This document shows, piece by piece, positions 10,891 through 22,648 of a stretch of 64,000 nt of DNA (positions are counted from its first letter, which is position 1; each line of letters opens with the position of its first letter). Position numbers and translations under genes: made by a program. This stretch comes from Telopea speciosissima (Eukaryota; Streptophyta; Magnoliopsida; Proteales; Proteaceae): contig NC_057920.1 of the NCBI RefSeq assembly GCF_018873765.1, positions 12,661,307-12,725,306 on the forward strand, given 5' to 3'. Under the pieces are notes generated by a model. The model was not told the DNA's origin. It ran no database searches and worked only from the letters and a program-made list of their open reading frames with translations.

Positions 10891-11084
10891 GTGTAAAACC
10901 TTTTCTTGTCGTGGTTTAAAGATGCTAATGTCATTCTATTCCAAGGCAACGGAGTACTTTCGTATCGATCCGATGCCTAGTAGAATAGAAGACTAATCAG
11001 AGTGTTTTGTGTTTGATCTTGAAGATGTATGATAGTAGTCCAAATCTGTTGATTAGTCAGCGAATAGAAGCAGGTCCACCTTCT

Positions 11085-11253
11085 CGAATCGTTATCCTCT
11101 CCTGTCCGCTGCCCGGACAGGACCGTGCTGTCCCCTCATATGAGGGCACGAAATGACAACCTAACCCCCTGCCTGAACACACTGCCTGGGCAAGGTTAAG
11201 TCGTCATTTTGCGCCCCCATGTGAGGGGACAGCACGGTCCGAGGAAAAAAATT
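11085..11253. mobile_element. Palindromic MITE, copy 2
   Basis: This copy is related to that at 10704-10890: it shares 'gttatcctct', 'gtcccctcatatgagg' and the 'cctgaacacactgcctggg' loop. The right arm ends 'gacagcacggtccgagg', so its terminal part is shorter than the left arm. Confidence 0.65.
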
Positions 11254-12866
11254 CCACCTTCTCTTGTTTCTTTCTCACTAGATATGATAATATCAAAACA
11301 CATAAAACTAACTTACCAATATTTAATGACTGTTGACAAAGTTTTATGTTTTTTTTTTTTTTTATGCGATTAAGATGACTCACTGAGTTAAACCTAGCTA
11401 GTTTTACAACTATAGTTTGTTGTAATTATCCCACCACAAGCTTACCAAAAAAAAACAAAAATAATTTATCCCATCACAATGATTTTTTTTTTTAATATTA
11501 AATTTCCATGTCAATTTTTAAACTTTATATCTAAATAAACTGGGGGAAAATATTTTAAATATTAATTTTCCTTTGCATATATCTACATGAAAATACTGTA
11601 ATTGAATAATCAAAGCAGTAGTACCAAACATAATCAAATTTCCAGAGAATATAAATCAGATTTAGGAGAAATCACATGTATCAAAATCAAGAGATCCGAT
11701 AGCCTCTAAACTCAGGTCGAGTTCAGTAAACAAGAGGTAGAAGACACCACTCTATCCAAGGGCTAGATCAGAAGTTATGATTCAATTAATCTTAGTACCA
11801 CTAGGAGGGGTATATCTGTAAACTCACCACTCAAAATACAAATAAGAAAATAGGAATATAATGAGCAATCAATTCTGAACACGGTATTCTAGTCATTTAA
11901 CAAATTTTTAGTAGTGGCATAATTCAAAATTCATTTTTATTCAGTTTTTTTATATTTTTTTAAGGTTAAATAATGGTAATTTGAGTTAGTATTGTTTTAA
12001 AATAATGTTCGCATATATTTTGGCTTCTAGAGTAAAATAGGTAATATGTAGGGGTAATTTGTAATTGTAACCATATTATTTCTTAGTAAAATAGGCCATG
12101 CATATGGCCTTGTGGCTGCTGCCTATGCACTATGGGCTTTGTGGCCCTGTGCCATGGGGGCCTTGTTGCCGCCCAAGCCATGCACCCCTTGCTGCAGCTA
12201 CAGGCCCATGCCGTCCACCCATATGGCCTTGTGGCCTGCTGCTGCCTATGCACCATGGGCTTGTTGAGAAAGTATATCCAATATGTTTCCTTGTGTATCT
12301 GTCTGTGGACGGCAAATGTGATGCTGCTGAATTGAATATTGACCATCTGTGCTTTCTTATGCTGCATGCTTATACTCTTTATATACAATATTTCAACCCC
12401 CCCTCCCCCCAAAAAAAAGGAAAAGTCCCTTGATTGCCTAGCCTTTGTTCCTTGCCTATGTTGAAGAATTTCATAACCAGACATCTAGAATTACTTTTTA
12501 TTTGGATCTATAGAGTTGAAACTCTTGTGAATTTCAGAAGGGTGATTCATACAAGTTCAGAGTAGAATGGACTTGATTAACACACTGAAGTGCAGATAGG
12601 ATGAGGTAATTACCATCCTTCATAGGTTGAGTGTTGAAATCTGTTGATTGGGGGAGTTGGAGTGGGGCTGGTAATTCATGCGTTGTAGCTAAACTTCTCC
12701 TAATCCAAAGCAAATCATGTGTGGCATTTGAGAAACCCACGAGGCTAATATAGCCTTCTGGTGTTTTCTGATTGCTGTGAACTGAGATCATCTAATTTCA
12801 ATGGTCTTCCAGTGTATATAGCTTTCCTACTTGAGTCTGCAAATTAATGAGCCAGATTGGTTATTC
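11254..12866. other. AT-rich intergenic region with a GC-rich repeat island
   Basis: No gene is supported. At 12098-12139 and 12218-12262 a segment of about 40 bp ('catatggccttgtgg' to 'ctatgcac.atgggctt') is directly repeated inside an unusually GC-rich 190 bp island. Open frames on both strands there are repeat-driven. The rest is AT-rich. Confidence 0.5.
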
Positions 12867-13027
12867 GGACCTCGGCGCAACGGCAAGGTTGCTCCATTGT
12901 GTCCTAGTGGTTGCGGGTTCGACTCAGGAAATAGCCTCTCCGTGAAGCAGGGGTAAGGCTGCATACATTATGATCCTCCCAGACCCCACAGTGGTGGAAG
13001 CCTCGTGCACTGGGTCTGTCCTTTTTT
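12867..13027 (+). mobile_element. Au SINE, plus strand
   Basis: The tRNA-like head includes 'gcaacggcaaggttgctcc' and the B-box-like GGTTCGACTC. The Au family body follows: 'gaagcaggggtaaggctgc', 'cagaccccacagtgg' and 'cctcgtgcactgggt', ending in a T run. The match is to the plant Au SINE as I know it. It lies just downstream of the PILS gene. Confidence 0.85.
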
Positions 13028-13310
13028 ATTGCTGACAGTGTGGATACTATAAAAGGCATCTTGACATTTCTCTTCCTTATCCTTTTTGTTTTTGTTGGTC
13101 ATCGTTCAACATGTAACCTTCATTCAACGAAGTCATTGTTGAGAACAAAGAAATTCTTCCATAAATCTAACATGGTCAGTAAACAGTTGCAATGCTATCA
13201 ATTGTAATTTATCAAAGTGTATAGAGTAACCGCTTCAATTGTAAGGATCTCTCTCAACATCTCTTGTCCATCAAAAACTTTGCATAGCTTCTCTCATACA
13301 TTAACAATCT

Positions 13311-16152
13311 TCAGGACAGGACCCACATGAACACTGTGGACCACATAGTGAGAGAAAAGGCTGCAACCAAGTATGTCCAAATGTATAGGACTGAGCACTC
13401 CTCTTTACCCACATCAAACAGTTGGGTCATGGTACCTACATCATCATCATATGTTCTGTTAATGTAAAAATGGCCTGTCTGATATATACTTGGTACCCCC
13501 TATGTAGTATTTGGGTATGATGAACATGACTGAAACCATATTAATATGAAACAAGAAATTTGTGAATGAGTAAATACCGACACTCATGGCAGGTGGAAGT
13601 GTAAATTGTAACATTAGGACGTATCGATAGAGAGGGTCTGGTGAGAGGAAACCCAGATCACCAGCTACCTTAACCACACCCATTCCAATCACAGGAAGTA
13701 TCATGTATCGCACTACAATGACTCCTACGATGAGCAGTGGCCTCAATTTTGCCGAGCGTAAACCTGCTTAAGCAAACACTTAGTGTAAGTTCAAATACAG
13801 AATCCAATTGTTCTCCATTCTTTTCATATTTAATTGGATAGTTATAGATCTCATTTCACCTTGAATGAGGTTAGCTCCTACTATAAGGGTGCTGCAGGGA
13901 ATTGCGCCTTCCCTACACAGTTAGATGTCTTGATGTCAATAGAAGAATGAGAATCCAGACTGAGATGATACCATGTAAAGGGGAAAGCAATGACTAACTT
14001 CAAGTGCTCTACTTTTTTTCCTCTCACAATATATTTGTATTGCAGTAGCAGACACAAACAGAGATACCAGGAGAATATCACAGTACAAAAGAAGAGGATT
14101 GTGAATAAGGTGAGAGTTTTGTGCTTATCATGGATAAGATGAAATGTGTAGAATTCCAAAACAGAGAACATAATATCTATGTTGAGTTTTCTATTTGACT
14201 ACTCATGTGCTGAACGCGATTAATTCATTATACATACCCAAGTAATTTAATCGAGTCCTGGATCAGTCGTAGAGGAGCAGTTTTACCGACAAGAAGATTC
14301 TTCAGCCATGGCACACACCCAAAGATGAATCCTACTAACTGTTAGGATACAGAGAAGGTAAGCTTGTCTCTTTACCTTAGCAAATTAGAACATTTTAGTA
14401 TCTTAAAAACACTTACTGCAGCAATAGTTGGTGGTGCCATCAACTCCTCCTCAATCTGGTAGAGAATTCCTGTTACTTTTCCCCATGATGATGATCTCTC
14501 ATCCCCAGCCTTCCCAGAAGACTGAGCTAGAACCTAATATGGGAAGAATTTGAGTTTTGCAGAAAACAGTAAATAAACTTGGTCTTTCATATTGCATCAA
14601 GAACTCCTGGGACATGTCAAAGGATTGACAGCAAGACTAAATTCTTAGAACACTTTTTTCATAAATATTTGCTTTAAATTATTAAGGAATTAACAACCTC
14701 ATCAATGGGCTTTGCTTCATCTTCATAATCTACATTGAGAAGGTGAGATTCACTGTTGGCATCTAAATCTTTGTTAGGCTTCTTCAATGCTTCCTCAGCA
14801 TCTTGAATTGCTTTGTATCTTATTGCTGAACTTCGTACAAGATGATAAGTGTAAGTCCAAATGTAAAATCCGCCGATCTGCATTATAAGATAGAAAGTGA
14901 TGAAATCTTGATGTTTCCATGTTTAAATAAACTTGACATTAGGCCTAACAGATTTTAGGATCTAGATAATTCACTGAGCCAAATGTTTTCAAGAAAAAAT
15001 ATGTAAACAAACTGAAAAACTTAAATCATTATGTAAATCAAGTAATGGTTCTCATCAGAGATGTATCATATATGGAAGATCAACTCAACTGGATGATAGA
15101 GAAATGAAAATTTGTTTCTTTACCGCCATGGAGAAAGATGCATAAGAGAGAGCCACGGCGTTGCAACTATTACGGTCTCTAAATGGGCTGCCCTCTTCAT
15201 TACAGATTGCAGGGACAACTACTAAGATAAGGTTTCCTATATTCCCTGTTTTAAATGAAAAATGATACTCTGAGAAAGTAATTAAGGACCTCAAAGAGCT
15301 AGGATTCAGTAGCATTGGGTAGCAACAAAACTAACACTAAAAAGAAAAAGATTTCAGTAACTCTGAGGGGACAAATAACCTGCTGAACATGTAGCAATGA
15401 TGAGGCCTTCTAGATATGGTTCTGGTTTTAAAATTTTCACAACTATCCACCCAAGTAGTCCTCCAATAAAAAAGATTAATCCCACATTGATGGGCATGAA
15501 CCACCTAAAGAAATGGAATTAAAGAATCAGGTCAAAACTCCATCAGGGTTTTGTCAATAAAAAAATTCCTTTTACATGTTATGAGAAAAGGTTTTCTGAG
15601 CCGCTGGGTGGGATACACTAGCACCTCTCTATCTATCTCTTTCCTCCTCACATGAAATGACCTCGCTGCCTTCCAATGTACGATACTGTTTTACCGCACC
15701 TCATTGGTGTGCTCCTCTATGCCATTTGCTCAGAGAATCCTCTCCCATATAATATATTGTGATTGTTAAATGCTTGTTAATTGTAGCTTACCATGTAAAA
15801 ATATCTTGGAGATCAACAGTCTTAACTAGACTTGCAAACATGAGTGATGGACCAAACACATCAAACACAAGCTGCATTGCCCAAAAAGTTTTGTCATCAG
15901 TATCAGAAAGTCTTCTTAATCAAATTACAAAATGACCAAAATTATTACCTCCACCCACCCATGCTAAATAGATAGATATTTACATGTGTATGTATTGCTT
16001 AAAAGTAGTTAAGTTACCTTGTTCAAGTATCTCCGAGAATCTGGATTTAGAAGGTTCAAATACTTGGTTGCCATGAAAGCCCCCAGAGTACTGATGAGAA
16101 GGACCTGCAACATGGGCATGGCTGCCACCTCGAGAAGTGTCAAGAACCCCAT
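13311..16152 (-). CDS. PILS: PIN-LIKES (PILS) auxin transport facilitator
   Basis: Ten exons join in frame on the minus strand: 16152-16018, 15871-15792, 15504-15380, 15245-15124, 14877-14698, 14533-14417, 14338-14238, 13912-13860, 13763-13578 and 13435-13311. They encode 407 residues, the normal family length, with GT-AG introns throughout. The N-terminus (LLEVAAMPMLQVLLIS) and the motifs WWFMP, SAGNIGN, GAIPCSTLIVGANL and LPPAM belong to the PILS branch of the Mem_trans carrier family, proteins of the endoplasmic reticulum membrane that hold auxin inside the ER. A hydrophilic loop is encoded by exons 5-6, between two hydrophobic blocks. No damage is seen, so this is the probable functional copy. 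I cannot assign a PILS number. Confidence 0.92.
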
Positions 16153-16384
16153 CTTCTCTTCTCCCTTTTCTCCCTCTCTCCCTCTCTCCCTCTCTTCTTT
16201 ATCACTTCTGATTCTGCCCCTGTAATATTGGAGAAGTATTTGAAAGCTCTAGTTGAAGAGGGAGAGAACCCTGAGACAGAGAACCAGTAAAGGACAGAGA
16301 TTTGGGTTTAAATTAGTTTTCACAGTTAAAAAACACAATATTTTCTCTTTGCAACAGAAGAGATAGGGGGAAACAAATTGGGTC

Positions 16385-17230
16385 AGAATAATATTGAAAA
16401 TTATCCAAACACAAACAGTCCAGGGAGGAACTCAACAGGATCGTTCTTCATAGTAAATCTTTTGAACCTGAACCAAGCCATTGGCTAGAAGAGCATGTGA
16501 AGCCATGCCTCAAAAAATAAGTTTCCTTTCTCGTCATTATGTCTAGTGAAGTATAACATTTCAGTATTTTCCACATGACACTCATTGATATAATTTCAGC
16601 TTAAAAAGAGTAGAGGAAATAGCTAAAATTATAGAAGATGTCATTTTGTATTTTCATCCATTTGATGACATTTTGATAATTTTACTAAAATTTTGAATCA
16701 GAGTTTGAATAACTTTCCTCACTTACTTTGAACTAAAATTTGACTATTGTATGTGGGGTCCTTTATCACATGGACTAATCCATGCACTGCCGTGTGATAA
16801 ATAGTGAAATGTTTTACTTCACAAGGCATAATGTCGCCTAGGAGAACCCCCCTAAAAAGGGAATTATAGTAAAGGAAACTTGTAGAAGAATCTTGACTGA
16901 TCCAGAACTATGTTGGCCAAGATACGAAGAAAAAAACATGGAAAATTTTAACTTGATGAAGATGTTAAGATTGGTCTGGTTTAGAGCGACTCTGATCTGA
17001 ATCGTTAGGGATCAATCTCGGCTAATTCGACCAATCCAATCTTGATCTTATCTGTGACTTTCTATAAAGGGCAAACGCAGTGCACAAGGCTCCCGCCACT
17101 ACAAGGTCTAGGGGGCATCATCTATGGCTCTCTATATGTATTCTAAAACTCAAAGTATATATCTATATATATAGAGAGAGAGAGAGAAGGGGGGGGGGGT
17201 GGCCCTGGACCCATCTGATAAGGCCAAACT
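16385..17230. other. Unit 1-only segment with Au SINE fragment
   Basis: Unit 2 reads straight from 'caaattgggtca' to 'ggttggttgg' (near 32735), skipping this 846 bp. It is either an insertion here or a deletion there. At about 17067-17122 it contains the 3' half of an Au SINE on the minus strand ('cagtgcacaaggctcccgcc'), then a GA/G-rich run at 17171-17201. No gene is seen. Confidence 0.55.
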
Positions 17231-18724
17231 CAGGTTGGTTGGTTAGTTATATTATCAACTTCTTCATAGAAGCTAACGCATAAGTTGTTGAGATACTAAC
17301 ACACACCGCTAATCCCCTCCCCATAGGAACTCTAAAACCTTTAAAATATAAGTTTTATTTTAAAATTTAGGGATAGAGAACGCTACCTGGTCGCTTCAAT
17401 TTTATCTGAGGTGGTCATTTCGCCTGTCCCAGTGTCTAAGCGCAAGGGAGCACATCGCACGCGCCCAAGTAGTGATCTTTCTCCCTAAAATTTAACACAA
17501 AAAATATAATGGATGATTAATGATTATGAATTGCTTGGATAGCTAGACATCTAAGTCTTCTCTTTCATTTTTGTAAAATAAAAATATTTTGAAGGAAAAA
17601 GAACGCTACCTAGTGGCATGGCCCGTGTGGCTCCTGTGCCTAGACACATAAGCGTGTGAAAATACCACTGCCCCCATGGAAAAGTTAGAAATCCCATCCA
17701 GGTGTGTTTGTGCATGCGCTCCCATGAGTCCCATCGGCCAGCACGCACTTGCAGGCTCTAGAGCTCAGGCAACAATCTCTTTCTCTATTTTAAACCTTTA
17801 AAATAGGGAAAAGAATCACCACAAGAACTGCTATTTTCATCTCATTTAGATTATAGGGGAAAATGCTTTTGAGTTTGAGATGTAAGTTATGCCAGTTAGT
17901 AGTCTCTCTCTCTCTCTCTTTTCTTGACACTCTCTCCTCTCATCTCTATTGATGAATGTCTCCCGTCGTCCTCATTGGGTGACTCCCCACCCAACTAAGT
18001 TTAGAGAACAATCTCCCATAATTATTTTAAGTTTTTTTTATTTTTCCAAATTTTCAAATACCCTACCCTACAACAAGGGAGGAGGAACGAGGGGAAATTT
18101 TTTATCCCTGTAATGAAAACTTAAATCTCATCACACAAGTAAACGAGGAAAAACTGAGTTTTGATCTGAAATCCCTCGCCCTCTAATGGTGAAAGGGTTG
18201 AAAGAGTACTACAAGCTTAATTCAAACAATATATATGCCAAAAAAAAAAAAAAAAGGGAGAGAGAGAGAGAGGAACGAACCTGCACATCCAAATTATTTA
18301 ATGGAGTCCAGGAGGGAGAGAGAGAGAGAAGGTCAATGAGCCAAAACCGAAATGACCAGTCGATGGAGAGACGGGAAGAGGAAGAGAAAGAGAGAGGAGA
18401 GAAGAGAGGTGGGAGTTAGCTATAGGGGAGAATAAGCCTTGAGAAAATTACCCGCCTATTTTTCAGGACGGAATTGAAGCTATACCCCAAATCTCAACAT
18501 TCTCATGCAATCTCATCATCTCCACCATCACAACAACAAAACCAAATGAAATAATTCGATGGCAGATATAAAAATCTTACAAAGAAAGAAAGGGCTACAT
18601 ATTTCATGTTTATATATAAACATAGGCTGCGTTTGGTAAGCAATCTTGGAATGCATTCTAGGTCGATTTCGCATTAAACCGAGAATGACATGTAGAGAGA
18701 GATAGAGTATAGTAGGGTAAGTAC

Positions 18725-18928
18725 TACGTAATGGATCCAGATCTTCTACGACGTGGGCTGCCCATCTTGCCGTGCTGCACAGACACAAGGTGGCTTGCAT
18801 TGACCGCCTTACCCCTGCCCGAGCGTCTTGTCCAAGTGGGAGTAAGGTGGTCATTGCGTGCGGCCCTGTGTCTGCGCAGCACAAGCAGGATAGGACAGCG
18901 CACCGTAGAAGATCTGTGTTGCTACGTA
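18725..18928. mobile_element. Palindromic MITE (TACGTA-end type), unit 1
   Basis: The ends TACGTAATGGATCCAG and its near reverse complement enclose paired arms carrying 'ccgccttacccctgcccgag' and 'gtaaggtggtca'. It is present at the same place in unit 2 (34205-34410) and so predates the duplication. Four overlapping short frames on both strands are artefacts of the palindrome. Confidence 0.75.
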
Positions 18929-19366
18929 ATATGCATAAGGTATGTATAATTTGTAAGTAATATGGTATATTAGCTGGACTAGCTGGATTGGTGGAAGAAT
19001 CCTTCCATCAGCTCCATCGCCACCTTGCCTTCCATAATTATTTTATCTAATTTTGTATAGTCTTATCCTTGTATATTGATTCCCTCAATCAAGGGGATTG
19101 CATTGTTACTTGTTCTATATATTTACACCATTGTGTGGGTAATAAAATCACTCAAAATATTCTATTCATTATCTGATTTTTACAGGGTAAAAGTTAGGCA
19201 TGCTGACGGCTAGCACTGTGCCTAGCCTGAGTCTGTCTCTCTCCCACTTCGTATGAAAATGACCTCCTTGCCCTTCCTTTCCCACCCTCTCCATTGGGCA
19301 CAGCTGCTAGCTCTAGGAAAGGCAGCAGTGTGCCTGGCCAACCCTCTCCCATATTATATTTTGATA

Positions 19367-19367
19367 T

Positions 19368-19410
<43 letters not shown>

Positions 19411-19411
19411 G
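19367..19411. repeat. (CA)n(TA)n microsatellite
   Basis: About nine CA followed by about fourteen TA units. The unit 2 counterpart near 35116 is only 'catcacacatatatgg', so the tract expanded in unit 1 or contracted in unit 2 after the duplication. Confidence 0.85.
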
Positions 19412-19666
19412 GAATCTCAATTTGGGGCTTGGCATAAGCCATATAAAATACAATTTGGATTCATTTCCATTATATCAAACTATACTATCTGTCTCCATAT
19501 TAAAAATACAATATTGATCTTATACATGGTGGGTTATATAATTGTGACGAATTAATAGATTAAATTATTATGTAAATGAAGTAATGAGAAATATAGAAGA
19601 TCAACTCAACTGGATGATGAATACTATAATTTGGTTAACCAAATAGAAATAGAAAATTGTTTCTAC

Positions 19667-20485
19667 TGCTATGGAGAAAGAGGCACAATAGAGAGCTACG
19701 GCGTTGCAACTATTACGGTCTCTAAATGGATTGCCATCTTCATTACAGATTGTAGGGACAACTACTAACATAAAGTTTCCTACATTCCCTGTTTAAATGA
19801 AAAATGATAGTATGAGAAAATAATTAAGGACCCCAAAGAGCTGTGATTTAGAAGCTTCGGGTAGCAACAAAACTATAAATCTAAAATGAAAAAGATTTCA
19901 GTAACTCTGAGGGGATAAATAACCTGCTGAACATGTAGCAATGATGAGGCCTTCTAGTTAAAGTCTGTAAACGGATCGGATTTGGCTCGGATACGGATCG
20001 GATGTGATCGAACCCAGATATTAATTCCTTGGCCGAATACGGATACCTCTAAACGGATTTGGATGCAAATCAAATTCGGATCTTTGACCACCCATATCTA
20101 TTTACATTTCTGCCTTGTGTAACCCGGACCTATTTCCCCCTAGTGGATACAATTTACTTTCAATCCATCTCTTAGATCATGATTCTCTTTTCCTCATATT
20201 CTAGAACTTGTTGAGTCTTCAAAAACCCTCAAGCTCATTATTTACCTAATTTTTTATTATTTAGTATTCGGATTTTTTTCGGTTGGATTTTTTTTCCAAA
20301 TATCTATAAAAGAATATGAATATCCCTAAACGGATACGGATGCAGATCGAATTCGAAATTTCAATTATCCATTTACAGCTCTACTTCTAACTAGATATGG
20401 TTCTGGTTTAAATATTTTCACAACTATCCACCCAAGTATTCCTCTAATAAAAAAGATTAATCCCTCGTTGATGGGCATGAACCAC
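19667..20485 (-). pseudogene. PILS relic with exons 3 and 4 only, unit 1
   Basis: Exon 4 (19788-19667, 122 nt, same size as in the intact gene) is open and would read NVGNFMLVVVPTICNEDGNP. Exon 3 is split by a hAT-like MITE: 20485-20384 and 19958-19924. Neither exons 1-2 nor 5-10 are found near it. It is an older, separate PILS duplicate already broken before the large duplication, since unit 2 has the same remnant and the same MITE. Confidence 0.8.
19959..20383. mobile_element. hAT-like MITE rich in AAACGGAT, 425 bp
   Basis: The ends are TAAAGTCTGTAAACGG and the inverted TTTACAGCTCTA, flanked by CTTCTAGT and CTTCTAAC (8 bp, decayed). It sits inside the exon 3 relic of a PILS pseudogene. Multiple 'cggata/tatccg' motifs fill the interior. 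No coding capacity. Confidence 0.75.
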
Positions 20486-20742
20486 CTAAAGAAATGGAGT
20501 TAGAGAATCACGTCAAAACTCCATCAAAAAGCAACCAGTATAGTGTTGTTGACTAGATTAAGGATTGTTGTAATGTGGAATAAAACATGTCCAAAACAAA
20601 ATCAAGTTGATATATAAACCAATAATACCATTTGTGCTGCCCCAAGTAATTGCTCATGCAATTTATTTGACTAATTTTGAATAAAACTAAGTTACATCTT
20701 GCGTAATGATTCTTAATTAGAGAGAATAGGTTATTAATTAAT

Positions 20743-21743
20743 GGGTAAAATACACGTACCCCTGTAATGCACCCAATATTCCTCGTACCCCCTAAGTTTC
20801 TGATAAGTCCACATACCACCCCTCAATATTCCATGTACCACCCCTGCTTTACCCCCCTAATGCCATTTAAGTCCACATCAAGTGTTAAATGCTAAAAAAT
20901 GACCAAACTACCCTTTCTTCTATCTATTCTAAAATTTTGAAAAGACCTAATTGCCCTGACCTATTTGCTAAAATTTGAAAATACCAAAATGCCCTCATCT
21001 TCCCCAAATCATTATCTTCTTTTACATACCCAATACCACCACCACCACCCACAATTAACACCATCACCACCGTGAAGCCCCACCTCCAGCACCACCGCCA
21101 CCCACCACCATTAATACCACCAACCACCGTGAAGCCCCACCTCCAACACCACCTCCATTGCAGAAATTCTGGGATCCTCCACTTTCGTTGGATTGTGACG
21201 TTGACGGTGTCGGAACCCATGGAAAGGTGGAAGAGACCTCAAATTGGAGCAGTTCCCGATCTCCGGTGGAATCTTATCCACCAAACGATTACCAGAAAGC
21301 TTCAAATGGCTAAGAGACTCGCATCCACTAGAAGGATCGATCTTTATTCAAAATCCAACGGAAGTGGCGGATCCCAGAATTTCTCCAATGGAGGTGGTGC
21401 TGGAGGTGGGGCTTCACGGTGGTGATGGTGTTAATTGTGGGTGGTGATGGTGGTGGTATTGGGTATGTAAAAGAAGATAATGATTTGGGGAAGATGAGGG
21501 CATTTTGGTATTTTCAAATTTTAGCAAATAGGTCAGGGCAATTAGATCTTTTCAAAATTTTAAAAAAGATAGAAGAAATGGTAATTTGGTCATTTTTTAG
21601 CATTTAACACTTGGTGTGGACTTAAATGGCATTCGAAGGGTAAAACAGGGGTGGTAAGTGGAATATTGAGGGGTGACTTATCAAAAGCTTAGGGGGTGCG
21701 AGGAATATTGGTTGCACTACAGGGGTGTACATATATTTAACCC
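20743..21743. mobile_element. Foldback MULE-like element carrying an LRR-kinase fragment
   Basis: Long inverted arms of roughly 370 bp start GGGTAAAATACACGTACCCC and end in the inverted GGGGTGTACATATATTTAACC(C). Both sides are flanked by the 9 bp repeat TTAATTAAT (20734-20742, 21744-21752), the length typical of Mutator insertions. The central part, minus strand at about 21305-21180, reads KLSGNRLVDKIPPEIGNCSN, a leucine-rich repeat as in LRR receptor kinases, so it looks like a captured gene fragment (Pack-MULE). Unit 2 lacks the element, so it inserted after the duplication. Confidence 0.8.
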
Positions 21744-21784
21744 TTAATTAATTAAAAAAATAGTTTTCTATCCGGGAGTGTGCG

Positions 21785-22043
21785 TAGGGGTGTAAATGAA
21801 TAGCCAAAATCCGTTTTCGTATCCGTGTCTGTATCCGTTTAACGCTTCCGAAAGCTAAACGGATGCGGATACGGATAGGCTATAGCTATCCGAAAACCTA
21901 TATTTATATGTAAACGGATAAAATATCCGATCCGTATCCGTGTCCATATCCGTTTAGCACTATCCGAATCCGTCCAATAGCTAATCGGATGCGGATGCGG
22001 ATATAAGCTTCTCCAAGGCGAATCCAATCCGTTTACAGCCCTA
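21785..22043. mobile_element. hAT-like MITE, 259 bp, perfect 8 bp target duplication
   Basis: TAGGGGTGTAAA at the left pairs with TTTACAGCCCTA at the right, and AGTGTGCG flanks both sides (21777-21784 and 22044-22051). An 8 bp duplication and TAGGG-type ends fit hAT elements. The interior is rich in 'atccgttt/aaacggat'. Confidence 0.85.
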
Positions 22044-22648
22044 AGTGTGCGTTTGCATTGAATCAAATATTCCTTGCCTTTCTCTGTGTTATAAACGAGA
22101 AAATCTAGGTGCAACTATATATACAAGGAAATTAAAAGAAGAGGTTCCCCATCCACGTCAGCGATCTGTGTGAACCCTTACCATTACATATCGACGCTCC
22201 GATTGTAAACCATTTTGGCAATCCCCAGCCGTAGATGTTTCTCCCATAGGCAATTTTCCTTTTTCTCGATTTTCCCCCAAACCCCCTTCGTAAATCCTTT
22301 TAAGAGTTCAGAACATCTTCCATGTAATTGGCCACCGAAGAGGTGAGTAACCATCTACCACTCCACTGTTGGGTAGTTCGGCAGGGGCTGTTCTTTTGTT
22401 GTTAATGAGATTTCGCCACTTGGGAGAGAAGTTCTTTGTCTTGGATCTAATCCTGCTGCGTCCCATATTTGGAGGTAAAAGAATTTGGTTGTCATACCTA
22501 TGATATAGAGCAATCTCTCGGCATAATCTCTCTTTAAGCATTTTGTCAAGAGGGAGCTTTTTTGTGAACCAAGATTTTGAAGCTGCACCAAGAAAATGAG
22601 AGGAGAAATAAATGCGGTCATGGGTGGTCAAATGGGTTTGGGTGGCGT

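Noticed and set aside
12083-12484. Overlapping frames of 60-133 codons on both strands at a GC-rich island
   Set aside because: They follow an internal 40 bp direct repeat, have repetitive Cys/Trp/Ala-rich composition and no known domain.
18528-18960. Frames of 62-118 codons on both strands, repeated at 34008-34448
   Set aside because: They are generated by a palindromic MITE; both strands being open is explained by the inverted arms.
21072-21607. Frames rich in Pro/His or Gly/Trp
   Set aside because: They cross the CCACCACC-type arms of the foldback element; only the short LRR-like stretch in the centre has protein character.
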